Assembly: GCF_003635165.1 (NCBI RefSeq)
Contig: NZ_ML058606.1
Location: 309,393 to 373,392 of the forward strand
Direction: 5' to 3'
Origin: Burkholderia sp. Nafp2/4-1b
GTDB taxonomy: Bacteria > Pseudomonadota > Gammaproteobacteria > Burkholderiales > Burkholderiaceae
Length of the DNA: 64,000 nt
The notes beneath the pieces were generated by a model. The model did no database searches and was not told the DNA's origin. It saw nothing but the letters and a program-made list of their open reading frames with translations. Shown piece after piece: positions 49,151 through 58,785 of the stretch. Each line of letters starts with the position of its first letter. Within the stretch, counting starts at the first letter, position 1. The position numbers were made by a program, and so were the translations under genes.

Positions 49151-50068
49151 TCAGAACGCGTAGTCAGGATTTTTGGGATCGAACGCGGTTTCGTCGAGCG
49201 GGGCCGGCGCGATATTCTCGATGACGATCCGCTCGAAGATCTTCCCGTCGTTGTCATAGGACTCCACGGTGCGGAAGTAGGGCGCGTGCAGGTCGAGCCC
49301 GAGAATTTCCTTCTTCGCATAGAACTGCGGCCGGCCGGTCGGCGTCTCGTAGGTGAGCGCGACGACCCGCACGCCGCCGATCGTCTTCGCTTGCACCTGG
49401 GTCGGCCGCTGCACGCCGGCTTCCTGGTATTTCTTTCCTTCGGTCAGGTACAGGTTCGTGATGAATTCGGTGCCGAGATCCTTGACCTGGTGATTCGACT
49501 GCGCGCGCGCGAGCGCCCCGTCGAGCGCCGTCCACAACGGAATCTTGCCGAGCAGGCCGCCGAGATGACCGTACATCTCGTCCTTGCGCCGCGTCGTGTC
49601 GTAGATCGTTTCCTGTCCGGCATGCGCGCCGCCCGGCAGCCATTTCGCATAAACGCGCAACGGCTCGCGGGTGGTCTTCACGAGCATGCGGTCGGGCGTA
49701 TTGGACCATTTCCCGCTGATGCGCTCCTGACGCACCATCGTGAACTGGTACGACGGATAACCGTTAGGACCATTGCGGATATAGAGCGGTACGGCGAGTG
49801 GATCGAGCGCCTTGAACAGCGCCGTGAGCGTCGCGTCGTCGAGTTGCGCGAGCGTGCCGCGCTGGGCGGCTGTACGCAGCCAGCGCGCCTGCTGCGCGGC
49901 CGGCTCGTGCGCGACCTTCGCCAGGTCGGCCGGCAGGGCGGCCTCCTGCGGCGCGCTCGCGGCATCGGCCGCTTCCTGTGCATGCAAGCAGGGTTGCGCG
50001 AGTAACAGCATGCAGGCGATCGCCACCGCGGCGGCATGCGCCGCGCGGCGCTTCGTTGCTTCGTTCAT
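49151..50068 (-). CDS. DUF1571 family secreted protein, 305 aa
   Basis: A signal peptide (residues 1-31, VAIACMLLLAQPCLHAQEA) precedes a domain with YQFTMVRQERISGKW, REPLRVYAKWLPG, AGQETIYDTTRRKDEMYGHLGG and LDLHAPYFRTVESYDNDGKI, the DUF1571 pattern, which resembles lipoprotein-carrier (LolA/LolB-like) half-barrels. Function is unknown and the location is the periplasm. It begins 28 nt after the fadD stop on the minus strand, so it is probably co-transcribed with fadD. Confidence 0.8.
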   Translation of the reverse strand: MNEATKRRAAHAAAVAIACMLLLAQPCLHAQEAADAASAPQEAALPADLAKVAHEPAAQQARWLRTAAQRGTLAQLDDATLTALFKALDPLAVPLYIRNGPNGYPSYQFTMVRQERISGKWSNTPDRMLVKTTREPLRVYAKWLPGGAHAGQETIYDTTRRKDEMYGHLGGLLGKIPLWTALDGALARAQSNHQVKDLGTEFITNLYLTEGKKYQEAGVQRPTQVQAKTIGGVRVVALTYETPTGRPQFYAKKEILGLDLHAPYFRTVESYDNDGKIFERIVIENIAPAPLDETAFDPKNPDYAF

Positions 50069-50096
50069 CGACAGCGTCTCCCGGAGCGATGGGCGT

Positions 50097-51851
50097 TCAA
50101 CCTTGCTTCGCAGCGTTGATCTTCGCCAGCTCCTCGTCGCGCAACGCGCGGCGCAGGATCTTGCCGACGTTCGTCTGCGGCAACACGTCGCGGAACTCGA
50201 CGAACTTCGGCATCTTGTAGCCGGTCAGGTTCTTGCGGCAATGCGCGAGCACGTCGTCGCCCGTCACCGCCGGGTCGCGGCGCACGACGAATACCTTGAT
50301 CCGCTCGCCCTGTACTTCGTCCGGGATACCGATCGCGGCGGCTTCGCTGATGCCCGGATGCATGACCAGCACTTCCTCGATCTCGTTCGGATACACGTTG
50401 AAGCCCGACACGAGGATCATGTCCTTCTTGCGGTCGATGAGGCGGATGAAACCGCGCTCGTCCATCACGCCGATGTCGCCGGTGCCGAGCCAGCCGTCGG
50501 CGTCGATCACCTTCGCGGTCTCGTCGGGACGCTGCCAGTAGCCGCGCATCACCTGCGGGCCGTGCACGCACAGTTCGCCGGGTTCGCCGATGTCGGCCCA
50601 GGTGCCGTCCTCGCGGCGAAAGCGCACGAGCGTCGACGGCGCGGGCAGGCCGATCGAGCCGCTGAACGCGGCCATGTCGCTCAGGTTCACCGGGTTCATC
50701 GTGACGATCGGCGAGCATTCGGTGAGCCCGTAGCCTTCGACGACCGGCCGCCCCGTGACCTGCTGGAAACGCTCCGCGACCGCGCGCTGCATCGCCATCC
50801 CGCCGGCCATCGCGAGCTTGAGCTTCGAGAAGTCGCGCTGGCGGAATTCCTCGTTGTCGAGGAACGCGTTGTACAGCGTGTTGATGCCGGTGATCCCGGT
50901 GAAGGTTTCGTGGCGGATGATCTTCATCACCATCTTCATGTCGCGCGGGTTCGCGATCAGGATGTTGCGTCCGCCGAGCCCCATGAAGATGAACGCATTC
51001 ACCGTCAGCGAATAGATGTGGTAAAGCGGCAGCGGCGTCAGCACGGTTTCGACCTCGCCCGATACCTGGTCGGCGATCCACGCCTTCGCTTGCAGCAGGT
51101 TCGCGATCAGGTTGCCGTGCGTGAGCATCGCGCCTTTCGCGACGCCGGTCGTGCCGCCGGTGTATTGCAGGAACGCGAGATCGTCGCGAGTCGCCTGCAC
51201 CGGTTGCGGTTTGCCGCGAGCGCCGAGCGCCAGCGCGGAGCGCAGCCGGATCGCCTGCGGCAGGTCGTAGGCCGGCACGAGTTTCTTCACGTGCTTCAGC
51301 ACGAAATTGATCAGGCGGCCCTTCGCGTTGAAACCGTCGGCGAGCAGGTCGCCGAGCGCGGTGATGACGATGTTCTTCACCTGCGTTTCCGGCAGCGCAT
51401 CCTGCAGCGTGCGCGCGAAGTTCTCGAACACGACGATCGTCTGCGCGCCGCTGTCCTTCAGCTGGTGCGCGAGTTCGCGCGCGGTGTAGAGCGGATTGAC
51501 GTTGACGACGATCGCGCCGGCCTTCAGCGTGCCGAACAGCGCGACCGGATACTGGAACGTGTTCGGCAGCATGATCGCGACGCGGTCGCCGGGCTTCACG
51601 CCGGTGCTCTGCAGATACGACGCGAACGCGTCGACTTTCTGCGCGAGCGTACGGTAGGTCATCGAGGCGCCGGCGCTCACGTAGGCGACCCGTTCGGCGA
51701 AGCGCGTGGTGCATTCGTCGAAGAACTGCACGAGCGACGCGTATTGCGTGACGTCGATCTCGTGCGGTACGCCGGGCGGATACGACGCGTACCAGATGCC
51801 GTCGCTGTTCGGCGGGAGCTGGGCCGCTGCGGTTGCTGCGGATAAGGACAT
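50097..51851 (-). CDS. fadD: Long-chain fatty-acid--CoA ligase, 584 aa
   Basis: An acyl-CoA synthetase of the AMP-forming class that activates fatty acids for beta-oxidation. The ATP/AMP signature YTGGTTGVAKGAM, the GYGLTECSP motif, and GWLGTGDIGVMDERGFIRLIDR followed by KDMILVSGFNVYPNEIEEVL (the fatty-acyl signature) and the C-terminal catalytic Lys region NVGKILRRALRDEE are all present. Length is typical for FadD. A TetR regulator lies 229 nt upstream on the same strand and a hairpin-forming repeat lies directly upstream (51870-51901). Confidence 0.92.
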   Translation of the reverse strand: MSLSAATAAAQLPPNSDGIWYASYPPGVPHEIDVTQYASLVQFFDECTTRFAERVAYVSAGASMTYRTLAQKVDAFASYLQSTGVKPGDRVAIMLPNTFQYPVALFGTLKAGAIVVNVNPLYTARELAHQLKDSGAQTIVVFENFARTLQDALPETQVKNIVITALGDLLADGFNAKGRLINFVLKHVKKLVPAYDLPQAIRLRSALALGARGKPQPVQATRDDLAFLQYTGGTTGVAKGAMLTHGNLIANLLQAKAWIADQVSGEVETVLTPLPLYHIYSLTVNAFIFMGLGGRNILIANPRDMKMVMKIIRHETFTGITGINTLYNAFLDNEEFRQRDFSKLKLAMAGGMAMQRAVAERFQQVTGRPVVEGYGLTECSPIVTMNPVNLSDMAAFSGSIGLPAPSTLVRFRREDGTWADIGEPGELCVHGPQVMRGYWQRPDETAKVIDADGWLGTGDIGVMDERGFIRLIDRKKDMILVSGFNVYPNEIEEVLVMHPGISEAAAIGIPDEVQGERIKVFVVRRDPAVTGDDVLAHCRKNLTGYKMPKFVEFRDVLPQTNVGKILRRALRDEELAKINAAKQG

Positions 51852-51869
51852 GATGTGTCTCCGGTGTCG

Positions 51870-51901
51870 GTGCGAGTTGGCGCTTCAGCGCTTACTCGCA
51901 C
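51870..51901. promoter_or_regulatory. Inverted repeat upstream of fadD
   Basis: GTGCGAGT (51870-51877) and ACTCGCAC (51894-51901) are perfect inverted arms with inner GGCGC/GCGC pairing. A third copy of TGCGAGTTG follows at 51920-51928. It lies 19-50 nt before the fadD ATG and could be an operator or a leader hairpin. Confidence 0.45.
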
Positions 51902-52080
51902 CCCATGCTTCGCGGTCGATGCGAGTTGCGCTTTCGCGTCTGCTCGTACTCGATGCTGTTCGTCGACGAAAGCCGGCCTGGGCTCCCGCCGCATGACATT
52001 GGTACAGCCCGCACCGGCGCGTGAACGCCGGCTCGGGCCGTCAAAAAATCGTGATTCGGCGCCTGCGCGGCCGTGCGCGA

Positions 52081-52899
52081 TCAGCTCGTCGACTGCATCG
52101 TCGCCGTGTCGGCGGCAGCGGGTCTCGACGACAGCCCGAACGCTTCGCTCGCGCCCGCATCGTCGAGCACGGCCGCGAAGATCGACAATTGCGCGGTGTC
52201 GGGCATCGGCGCCTTCAACGCGGCGACGATCAGCGACGACAGCCGCGCGATCATCTGCACGTCGTTCATCGTGCGGCCTTGCGAGAATTCGTCGATCAGG
52301 CTTTCGGTTTCGGCACCGGCCAGCGCGCCGGACAGCGCGCCGATCGCGAAGTGCAGCCGCCAGCCGAGCTCGGTGCGCGGCAGATGCGGCAGCGCGCGCT
52401 GGAACGCATCGAAGAAGCGGCCCGCGACGCTCGCATAGTGCGCGGTCAGGAAATTGCGCACGAACGGCGACGGGTCGGTGTACGCGCGGCCGATCAACCG
52501 CAGGAACGCCGGGCCGCCGCGATCGGGATCGCGGGACGCCTTCAGCGCCGGAATGAACATCGCGCCGAGCACGTGCTCGCACGTGATGTGTGCGCCGAGC
52601 TGCGCATCGAAGCGGTCGAGGATGCCGAGGCGTTCCTGGTTGAGCTGGTCGAGCCGGCGCGACAGCATCGCGTGGATCAGCGCTTCCTTGCTGCCGAAGT
52701 GGTAGTTGACCGCGGCGAGGTTCACCGCCGCGCGCGACGTGATCTGCCGCATCGACATCGCTTCGAAGCCGTGTTCGATGAACAGGTCCTCGGCCGCATC
52801 GAGGATGCGCGCCTTCGTCCCGCCGGTCTGCCCATTGCTGGATGACCGCGTCCCGGACGGCCGTCCAGCCGACGGTCGCCCCTCCTGACTTACTGCCAT
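52081..52899 (-). CDS. TetR-family transcriptional regulator, 272 aa
   Basis: A classic TetR N-terminal domain (about 27-75: ARILDAAEDLFIEHGFEAMS, then MRQITSRAAVNLAAVNYHFG) is followed by an all-helical ligand domain like that of PsrA-type regulators of fatty-acid metabolism (RRLDQLNQERLGILDRF, GRAYTDPSPFVRNFL). An unstructured Ser/Gly-rich stretch precedes the HTH. The ATG at 52899 has GGGAGGCGGGAC upstream. Next to fadD it probably senses acyl-CoA or a fatty acid and controls fadD and DUF1571, but that is inferred from position. Confidence 0.85.
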   Translation of the reverse strand: MAVSQEGRPSAGRPSGTRSSSNGQTGGTKARILDAAEDLFIEHGFEAMSMRQITSRAAVNLAAVNYHFGSKEALIHAMLSRRLDQLNQERLGILDRFDAQLGAHITCEHVLGAMFIPALKASRDPDRGGPAFLRLIGRAYTDPSPFVRNFLTAHYASVAGRFFDAFQRALPHLPRTELGWRLHFAIGALSGALAGAETESLIDEFSQGRTMNDVQMIARLSSLIVAALKAPMPDTAQLSIFAAVLDDAGASEAFGLSSRPAAADTATMQSTS

Positions 52900-53115
52900 G
52901 TCCCGCCTCCCAATGCCGGTCGCCCAGCCGCGAACAGGTGATTTGTTGGTCTGATTCAAACAGCCGTTTTTATTAAGATAAAAAAACGCGGGCGGCGCGG
53001 GCAAGCGGGGAATCTGGACAAATTCCTCTAGTTCGATGTGCGGATGCGGAAAGCACGGCGTGCGGCCCCGGCCGGGCGGGGCACACGCGATGATGCGCTG
53101 CGGCAATGCCGGCGC

Positions 53116-54336
53116 TCAGCCGGCGGTGGTACGCGTATTGACCGATTGCGTCATGTCGATGCCGCGCCGTTCGCGGCTGAACAGGATCAGCACGGCGATC
53201 ACGACGGCCACGATGCCGGCCACGAGCGCGAGCGCAAAACCATAGTTGTTCCCGTGCGAAACCGCGAGCGACGCCTGCATCGTCGCGTTACCCGACGCAA
53301 GGAGGTTGCCGAGCTGGTAGACGACGCCGGGGAAGGTCGCGCGGATCTCATCGGGCGAGATCTCGTTCAGGTGGACGGGGATCACGCCCCATGCGCCCTG
53401 CACCGAGATCTGCATCAGGAACGCGCCGGCGGCGAGGGTGAGCGCGCCGCTCGAGAATGCCCACAGCGGCAGCACCGGCAACGCGATCAGCGCGGCGACG
53501 AAGATCGCGCGACGGCGGCCGATGCGCTCGGAGATCGCGCCGAACGACAGGCCGCCGACGATCGCGCCGATGTTCAGCACGATCGTGATCCACGACACGG
53601 TATGCGGATCGAAATGATGCTGTTCGCGCAGGAAGGTCGGGTAGAGATCCTGCGTGCCGTGCGAGAAGAAGTTGAATGCGCTCATCAGAATGATCGCGTA
53701 GATCGTGAGCTTCCAGTTCTGCTGCAGCGTCGCGCCGAGGCTGGGCCGCGGGGCCTTTTCCATCTGCTTCCACGCCGGCGATTCGGGTACGTGTGCACGC
53801 ACGTACAGCACGAGCAGCGCGGGCAGCACGCCGATCATGAACATCCCGCGCCAGCCGATGTACTGGTAAAGCACGCCGAACACGATCGACGCGAGCAGGT
53901 ACCCGCTCGGATAGCCGGCCTGCAGCAGGCCCGACACGAAGCCGCGTGCATGGGTCGGCACGGTTTCCATCGTCAGCGCGGAGCCGACGCCCCATTCGCC
54001 GCCCATCGCGATCCCGAACAGCGCGCGCAGCACCAGCAGCGCGGTCAGGCTCGGCGCGAAACCGGACGCGAGCTCGAGTACCGAATAGCACGCGATGTTG
54101 ACCATCAGCGTCGGACGGCGACCGAAACGATCGGCGAGCCTGCCGAAGATCAGCGCGCCGAGCGGGCGCATCGCGAGCGTCAGCGTGAGCGCGAACGCGA
54201 CGGCGGGGATCGTCGACGCGAATTCGGCGGCGATGTCCTTCAGCACGAAGACCATCAGGAAGAAATCGAACGCGTCGAGCGTCCACCCGAGGTAGGCGGC
54301 GATCGTGACGTTGCGTTGCTCGCGGGTCCAGCTCAT
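53116..54336 (-). CDS. MFS transporter of the sugar/aromatic acid porter type, 406 aa
   Basis: This 12-helix major facilitator resembles NanT/AAHS proteins: GWTLDAFDFFLMVFVLKDIA in helix 1, the motif GRLADRFGRRPTLMV between helices 2 and 3, a long cytoplasmic loop after helix 6 (PESPAWKQMEKAPRPS), and ERIGRRRAIF in the second half. Likely a proton-coupled importer of a carboxylate such as a sialic or aromatic acid; the substrate cannot be told. The ATG at 54336 has GAGGAG 9 nt upstream and is preferred to a GTG at 54369. It is alone in its direction with no linked catabolic genes. Confidence 0.85.
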   Translation of the reverse strand: MSWTREQRNVTIAAYLGWTLDAFDFFLMVFVLKDIAAEFASTIPAVAFALTLTLAMRPLGALIFGRLADRFGRRPTLMVNIACYSVLELASGFAPSLTALLVLRALFGIAMGGEWGVGSALTMETVPTHARGFVSGLLQAGYPSGYLLASIVFGVLYQYIGWRGMFMIGVLPALLVLYVRAHVPESPAWKQMEKAPRPSLGATLQQNWKLTIYAIILMSAFNFFSHGTQDLYPTFLREQHHFDPHTVSWITIVLNIGAIVGGLSFGAISERIGRRRAIFVAALIALPVLPLWAFSSGALTLAAGAFLMQISVQGAWGVIPVHLNEISPDEIRATFPGVVYQLGNLLASGNATMQASLAVSHGNNYGFALALVAGIVAVVIAVLILFSRERRGIDMTQSVNTRTTAG

Positions 54337-54616
54337 GTCCGAGGTCTCCTCGTTGGCTTGCGCGCTCACGATCTGCAGGCGGATGCCGGCCCGCCAGGCG
54401 CGCGGCGCGGGGGCATCAATCGAGTGTAGGCGGCGACGCGGCGCGATGTGGGGCGCGATAGCGGCGAATCGGGAATAATCCCTACGAAATGAACTGTTGC
54501 GAAAGCCGCAACGGGGCCGGCGCGAGGCATGCGTCAGGCGTCTGTATCATTGCGGAAGGCTTGTTGTATCAGTTATGTAATGCGCTCGATGCGCATCCCC
54601 CGAATCAGGAGTCCAG

Positions 54617-55159
54617 ATGGCCGAACCTTCCGTTGCCGCGTTGCCCGTGCTGGAGACCGAGCGGTTGTGGCTGCGTCCGCGCGTGCTGGCCGACCTCGAC
54701 GCGAGCATCGAGATGGATCGCGATCCGGAGGTCACGCGCTACATCGCGGGGCCGTGGCACGATCCGGACGAGCATCGCCGCTTCGTCACGCACCGCATCA
54801 CACGCGACTATCCGCCGGGCCTCGGCTACTGGTCGATCTTCGAGAAGACCGCGCACGACGCGTTCATCGGCTGGGTGCTGCTGATTCCCGACTATGCGGG
54901 CGGCGCGCGCGACGTCGAGATCGGCTGGCGGCTCATCCGTGCTGCGTGGGGCCGCGGCATCGCGTGCGAGGCCGCCGCGGCTGTCGTGCGTCACGCGTTC
55001 GACAGCGTGCGGCTGCCGCGCGTGATCGCCGACATCGCCGAAGCGAACACAGGCTCGCTCAACGTCGCGCGCAAGCTCGGGATGCGGCGCGTGAGCGTCG
55101 TGCACGACGGGATACCTTACGTGCGTCATCGTCTCGAGCGCGACGACTTGCGGGCGTGA
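54617..55159 (+). CDS. GNAT acetyltransferase (RimJ/RimL-like), 180 aa
   Basis: The N-terminus LETERLWLRPRVLADLDAS and the acetyl-CoA site WRLIRAAWGRGIACEAAAAV, followed by RVIADIAEANTGSLNVARKLGM, are those of RimJ/RimL-type GNATs. These acetylate N-termini of ribosomal proteins or small molecules; the substrate here is unknown. Length is normal. It stands 149 nt before the ParB-like gene on the same strand; a common transcript is possible. Confidence 0.88.
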   Translation: MAEPSVAALPVLETERLWLRPRVLADLDASIEMDRDPEVTRYIAGPWHDPDEHRRFVTHRITRDYPPGLGYWSIFEKTAHDAFIGWVLLIPDYAGGARDVEIGWRLIRAAWGRGIACEAAAAVVRHAFDSVRLPRVIADIAEANTGSLNVARKLGMRRVSVVHDGIPYVRHRLERDDLRA

Positions 55160-55307
55160 TGTCGAACGTGTCGTTGTGAACGTGTCGCAGTGAATGCGGC
55201 GTGGTTGTCAGGGATGGTCAAGCGCGGGCGCATCGACGTCGCGACGTATTAACGGCCGACGGGATCAGGAGTATCGTTGCCGGAAATTCGTAACACGGGG
55301 TACGACC

Positions 55308-55934
55308 ATGGCACTCGGCAACGACGTTCATCTGATTCCCGTCCGACTGGACACACTGCATCCGACGCAAATGACGGTCGGCTATCGCGAAGTGAAAGCG
55401 AAGCGCAAGCACTGGAAAACGCTCGACAAGCGTGCGCGCAAGGCCGCGATCGAATCGCACTGGTTTCCGGCCGTGCTCGGCCCGGGCGGCCAGCACTACA
55501 TCACCGATCACCACCATCTCGGCCTCGCGCTGATCGAGGAAGGGGAGACGCGCGTGAACGCGATGCTGCTGAAGGATCTGTCGTGGCTCGACGACACGAT
55601 CTTCTGGCGGATGATGGAACACAACCAGTGGGTGCATCCGTTCGGCGCCGACGGCTCCCGTCGCGACTACGCGCAGCTGCCGAGATCGCTGACGGGACTC
55701 GAGGACGATCCGTATCGCAGCCTCGCGGGCGAGCTGCGCACGGCGGGCGGCTATGCGAAGGATGCGACGCCGTTCAGCGAATTCCTGTGGGCCGACTATC
55801 TTCGCCAGCACGTCACGCTCGATCAGATCCGCAAGAGCTTTTCGAAGGCGCTGGATGTCTCGCTGAGCCGCGCGCACGACCAGGACGCGCGCTATCTGCC
55901 CGGCTGGTCGGGTGTCATCGCCGTCAAACCCTGA
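55308..55934 (+). CDS. Stand-alone ParB-like protein, 208 aa
   Basis: A ParB/Srx-like fold of the putative nuclease group (ParBc_2 type). The N-terminus holds IPVRLDTLHPTQMTVGYREV, then the nucleotide-site-like block GPGGQHYITDHHHLGLALIE in place of the canonical ParB DGHHRL. The second half is helical with conserved Trp and Arg residues (WRMMEHNQWVHPFG, ARYLPGWSGVIAVKP). It lacks the ParB helix-turn-helix and dimerisation domains, and no parA is near, so it is not a partition protein. The ATG at 55308 is preceded by ACACGGGG. Function unknown; the family is often described as a nuclease without proof. Confidence 0.75.
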   Translation: MALGNDVHLIPVRLDTLHPTQMTVGYREVKAKRKHWKTLDKRARKAAIESHWFPAVLGPGGQHYITDHHHLGLALIEEGETRVNAMLLKDLSWLDDTIFWRMMEHNQWVHPFGADGSRRDYAQLPRSLTGLEDDPYRSLAGELRTAGGYAKDATPFSEFLWADYLRQHVTLDQIRKSFSKALDVSLSRAHDQDARYLPGWSGVIAVKP

Positions 55935-55957
55935 CACGCGCACGGCGCCACCCGCCC

Positions 55958-57694
55958 ATGACGACCGTACAGACCCGTCCGGATGCCGGCCCGCAGCAAC
56001 CCGAGCATTTCGCCGCACTCGATGCGGCAACGCCGCCGCCCACGCGGCGCATCGGCCTCGATGCGCTGGCCGGCCTGTCGATCGCCGGGCTGCTGATTCC
56101 GGAGGCGGTCGCATATGCGGGTCTCGCGAACCTGCCGCCGCAGGCCGGTCTCATCGCGCTGTTGTCGGGGCTCGTCGTCTATGCGCTGACCGGCAGCAGC
56201 CGCTTCGCGATCGTGTCGTCGACGTCGTCGTCGGCGGCGGTGCTCGCGGCGACCGTGCTGGCCGAATCGGGCATGGCGCTCGCCGCGCAGCTCGCGCTGG
56301 CGGCCGCGCTCGTCGCGATGACGGGCGTGCTGTTCATCCTGGCCGGTCTCGCGCGGCTCGGCGGCATGTCGGACTTCATCGCGCGGCCGGTCCTGCGCGG
56401 TTTCACGTTCGGACTGGCGCTGACGATCGTCATCAAGCAGCTCCCGAAAATTCTCGCGATCTCCGTGCGTCACAGCGATGCGCCGCACGTCGTGCTCGAC
56501 CTCGTCACCGGCGCGCCGCGGGCCAACCTCGCGAGCGTCGCGCTCGGCGCGACCGCGCTGGCGCTCCTGTTCCTGCTCGGACGGCGCTCGCGCGTGCCGG
56601 CGACGCTCGTCGTGATCGTGCTGTCGATCGCGGCCAGCTATCTGCTCGACTGGCAGCACTACGGGATCGCGATCGTCGGGCACATCGATTTCCGCCACCT
56701 CGAATTCGGGCTGCCGCAGCTCGACCGCAATGCGTGGATGCAGACGGTCGAGCTCGCATTCGCGCTGATGCTGATCCTGTACGCGGAGTCGTACGGATCG
56801 ATCCGCAACTTTGCGCTGAAGCATGGCGACAGCGTGTCGGCCAATCGCGACCTGGTCGCGATCGGCTGCGCGAACGTCGTGTCGGGGCTGCTGCACGGGA
56901 TGCCGGTCGGTGCCGGTTATTCGGCGACGTCCGCGAACGAGGCGGCCGGTGCGCAGTCGCGGTTCGCGGGCTTGTGGGCGGCCGGCGTGGTCGCGCTGAT
57001 CGTGTGGCTGCTGCTGCCGCAGCTCGCGCGCACGCCGGAACCCGTGCTCGCGGCGATCGTGATCTTCGCGGTCAGCCATTCGCTGCATCCGTCGGTGTTC
57101 CGGCCGTACTGGGTCTGGCATCGCGACCGGCTCGTCGTGATCGCCGCGCTGCTCGCGGTGCTCGTGTTCGGCGTGCTGCACGGGCTGCTGGCGGCCATCG
57201 GCGTGAGCCTGCTGCTGACGCTGCGCAAGCTGTCGGAGCCGAACGTCAGCGTGCTCGGCCGGCTGCGCGACGGGCACGATTTCGTCGACGTCGCGAATCA
57301 TGCGGAGGCGAAGCCGGTGCCCGGCGTGCTGATCGTACGGCCGGAGGCGCAGCTGTTCTTCGCGAACGCGGACCGGATGCTCAATCGCGTGCGTGCACTG
57401 ATGAAGACCGCGCCCGATACGCATACGGTGATGCTGAGCCTCGAGGAAACGCCGGACGTCGACGGTACGACGATCGAGTCGTTGCGCACGTTCGCGGCCG
57501 AGTGCGCGGCACGCGGATTGCAGTTTTCGATGGTGCGGCTCAAGGAGCACGCGCTCCGTGCGCTGCGACGCGCGGCCGACGACACGCTGCGCGACGATGC
57601 GATGTCCGAACTGAGTGTCGATGAGAGTCTGCAGTTGCTGCAGGCGCGCGCCCACAGTGGAACGGGCGCGAAAGGCGGGAAGAGCGGCGCGTAA
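55958..57694 (+). CDS. SulP-family anion transporter with STAS domain, 578 aa
   Basis: The N-terminal signature DALAGLSIAGLLIPEAVAYAGLANLPPQ-type region (starting at about residue 35) and ten or more membrane helices to about residue 425 place it in the SulP/SLC26 family, which moves sulfate, bicarbonate or carboxylates. A cytoplasmic STAS domain (about 450-560) follows, with GVLIVRPEAQLFFANADRM and TVMLSLEETPDVDGTTIESL. The ATG at 55958 lies 23 nt after the ParB-like gene, so the two are probably co-transcribed. The substrate cannot be assigned from sequence. Confidence 0.88.
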   Translation: MTTVQTRPDAGPQQPEHFAALDAATPPPTRRIGLDALAGLSIAGLLIPEAVAYAGLANLPPQAGLIALLSGLVVYALTGSSRFAIVSSTSSSAAVLAATVLAESGMALAAQLALAAALVAMTGVLFILAGLARLGGMSDFIARPVLRGFTFGLALTIVIKQLPKILAISVRHSDAPHVVLDLVTGAPRANLASVALGATALALLFLLGRRSRVPATLVVIVLSIAASYLLDWQHYGIAIVGHIDFRHLEFGLPQLDRNAWMQTVELAFALMLILYAESYGSIRNFALKHGDSVSANRDLVAIGCANVVSGLLHGMPVGAGYSATSANEAAGAQSRFAGLWAAGVVALIVWLLLPQLARTPEPVLAAIVIFAVSHSLHPSVFRPYWVWHRDRLVVIAALLAVLVFGVLHGLLAAIGVSLLLTLRKLSEPNVSVLGRLRDGHDFVDVANHAEAKPVPGVLIVRPEAQLFFANADRMLNRVRALMKTAPDTHTVMLSLEETPDVDGTTIESLRTFAAECAARGLQFSMVRLKEHALRALRRAADDTLRDDAMSELSVDESLQLLQARAHSGTGAKGGKSGA

Positions 57695-57771
57695 ATGACA
57701 CTCGTGAGCGACACATGAACGACGCGGCGCGCATGCGCCGTCCGGTGCGTTCGCGTGCCGTCTGGCGGCGC

Positions 57772-58722
57772 CTAGTGCGACAGCGCAGCGTCGACCGGTG
57801 CGCCGGTCGTGCGGCCGGCCACGACGCCGGCGACTTCGTCCGCCGTCGGGGCATACGCGCCTGCATGCGCACAGGCGACGGCCGCGCACGCTGCCGCGTA
57901 GCGCAGATGGTCGGCGGGCGGCGCGCAGCGGTGCGTGAGCTGACTCGCGAGCCAGCCGCCGATGCTGGCGTCGCCGCAACCGACCGTATCGGCAACGTCG
58001 GTCGCGAATGCCGGCTGGAACAGCGCGGTGTCGCGATGCAGCAGTTCCATGCCGGCCGCGCCGCGCGTGACCAGCACGCTCGCGTCGGGCGCCCAGGCGC
58101 GCAATTGCGCGAGTGCGGCGGCTTCGTCGAGTTCGGGGAACAGGCCGCGCAGATCTTCATCGGATACCTTGATCCAGTCGGCGAGACCGGCGAGCCGGCG
58201 CAGCGTGTCGCGATACGACGGCGCGGCCATCGGCGCGCGATAGTTCGGATCGAACGAAATCCGCTTGCCGGCCGCACGTGCCGCCTGCACGACTTCGATC
58301 AGCCGCGACGCGAGCGGCTCGCGCACGACGCCGAACGAGCCGACATGCACGATCTCGGCGGCGTCGAGCGCGCCGTCGGGCAGGTCAGCCGGATCGAACG
58401 CGAGGTCGGCGCTGTTCTCGCCGATGAAGAAATACTCGGGCGGCTGTTTCGACACGACCATCGCGAGCAGCGGCGCGCGCTCGACCTGGCGGATGAAGCG
58501 CAGATCGAGCCCGGCCTCGGCGCTTCTGCGCATCAGTTCGTCGCCGAAGATGTCGCGGCTGACCGTGCCGGCGAAGGCGGTCGGCACGCCGAGCCGCGCG
58601 CCGACGCGCGCCACGTTCCAGCACGAGCCGCCGGCGACGCTGCGCCAGTGCTGCGCGTCGTCGCGGATGAAGTCGGTCAGCGCTTCGCCGAATACGATCA
58701 GCCGGGGGAACGTCGTCGTCAT
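57772..58722 (-). CDS. PfkB-family sugar kinase, 316 aa
   Basis: A ribokinase-fold kinase. The N-terminal GGSCWNVARVGARLGVPTAF and the C-terminal DTVGCGDASIGGWLASQL, with the catalytic Asp in VGCGD (the usual motif is GAGD), are the two PfkB signatures. ISFDPNYRAPMA supports a fructokinase/ribokinase-like substrate pocket. It is the last gene of the ABC sugar operon and would phosphorylate the imported sugar, most likely fructose or a pentose. Convergent with the SulP gene. Confidence 0.88.
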   Translation of the reverse strand: MTTTFPRLIVFGEALTDFIRDDAQHWRSVAGGSCWNVARVGARLGVPTAFAGTVSRDIFGDELMRRSAEAGLDLRFIRQVERAPLLAMVVSKQPPEYFFIGENSADLAFDPADLPDGALDAAEIVHVGSFGVVREPLASRLIEVVQAARAAGKRISFDPNYRAPMAAPSYRDTLRRLAGLADWIKVSDEDLRGLFPELDEAAALAQLRAWAPDASVLVTRGAAGMELLHRDTALFQPAFATDVADTVGCGDASIGGWLASQLTHRCAPPADHLRYAAACAAVACAHAGAYAPTADEVAGVVAGRTTGAPVDAALSH

Positions 58723-58785
58723 GTCGAAACCTTGTGCCGCGGCGTGTCACGCGGCGGTGCAGCGGTTGAGGGGACGGGCCGGGCA

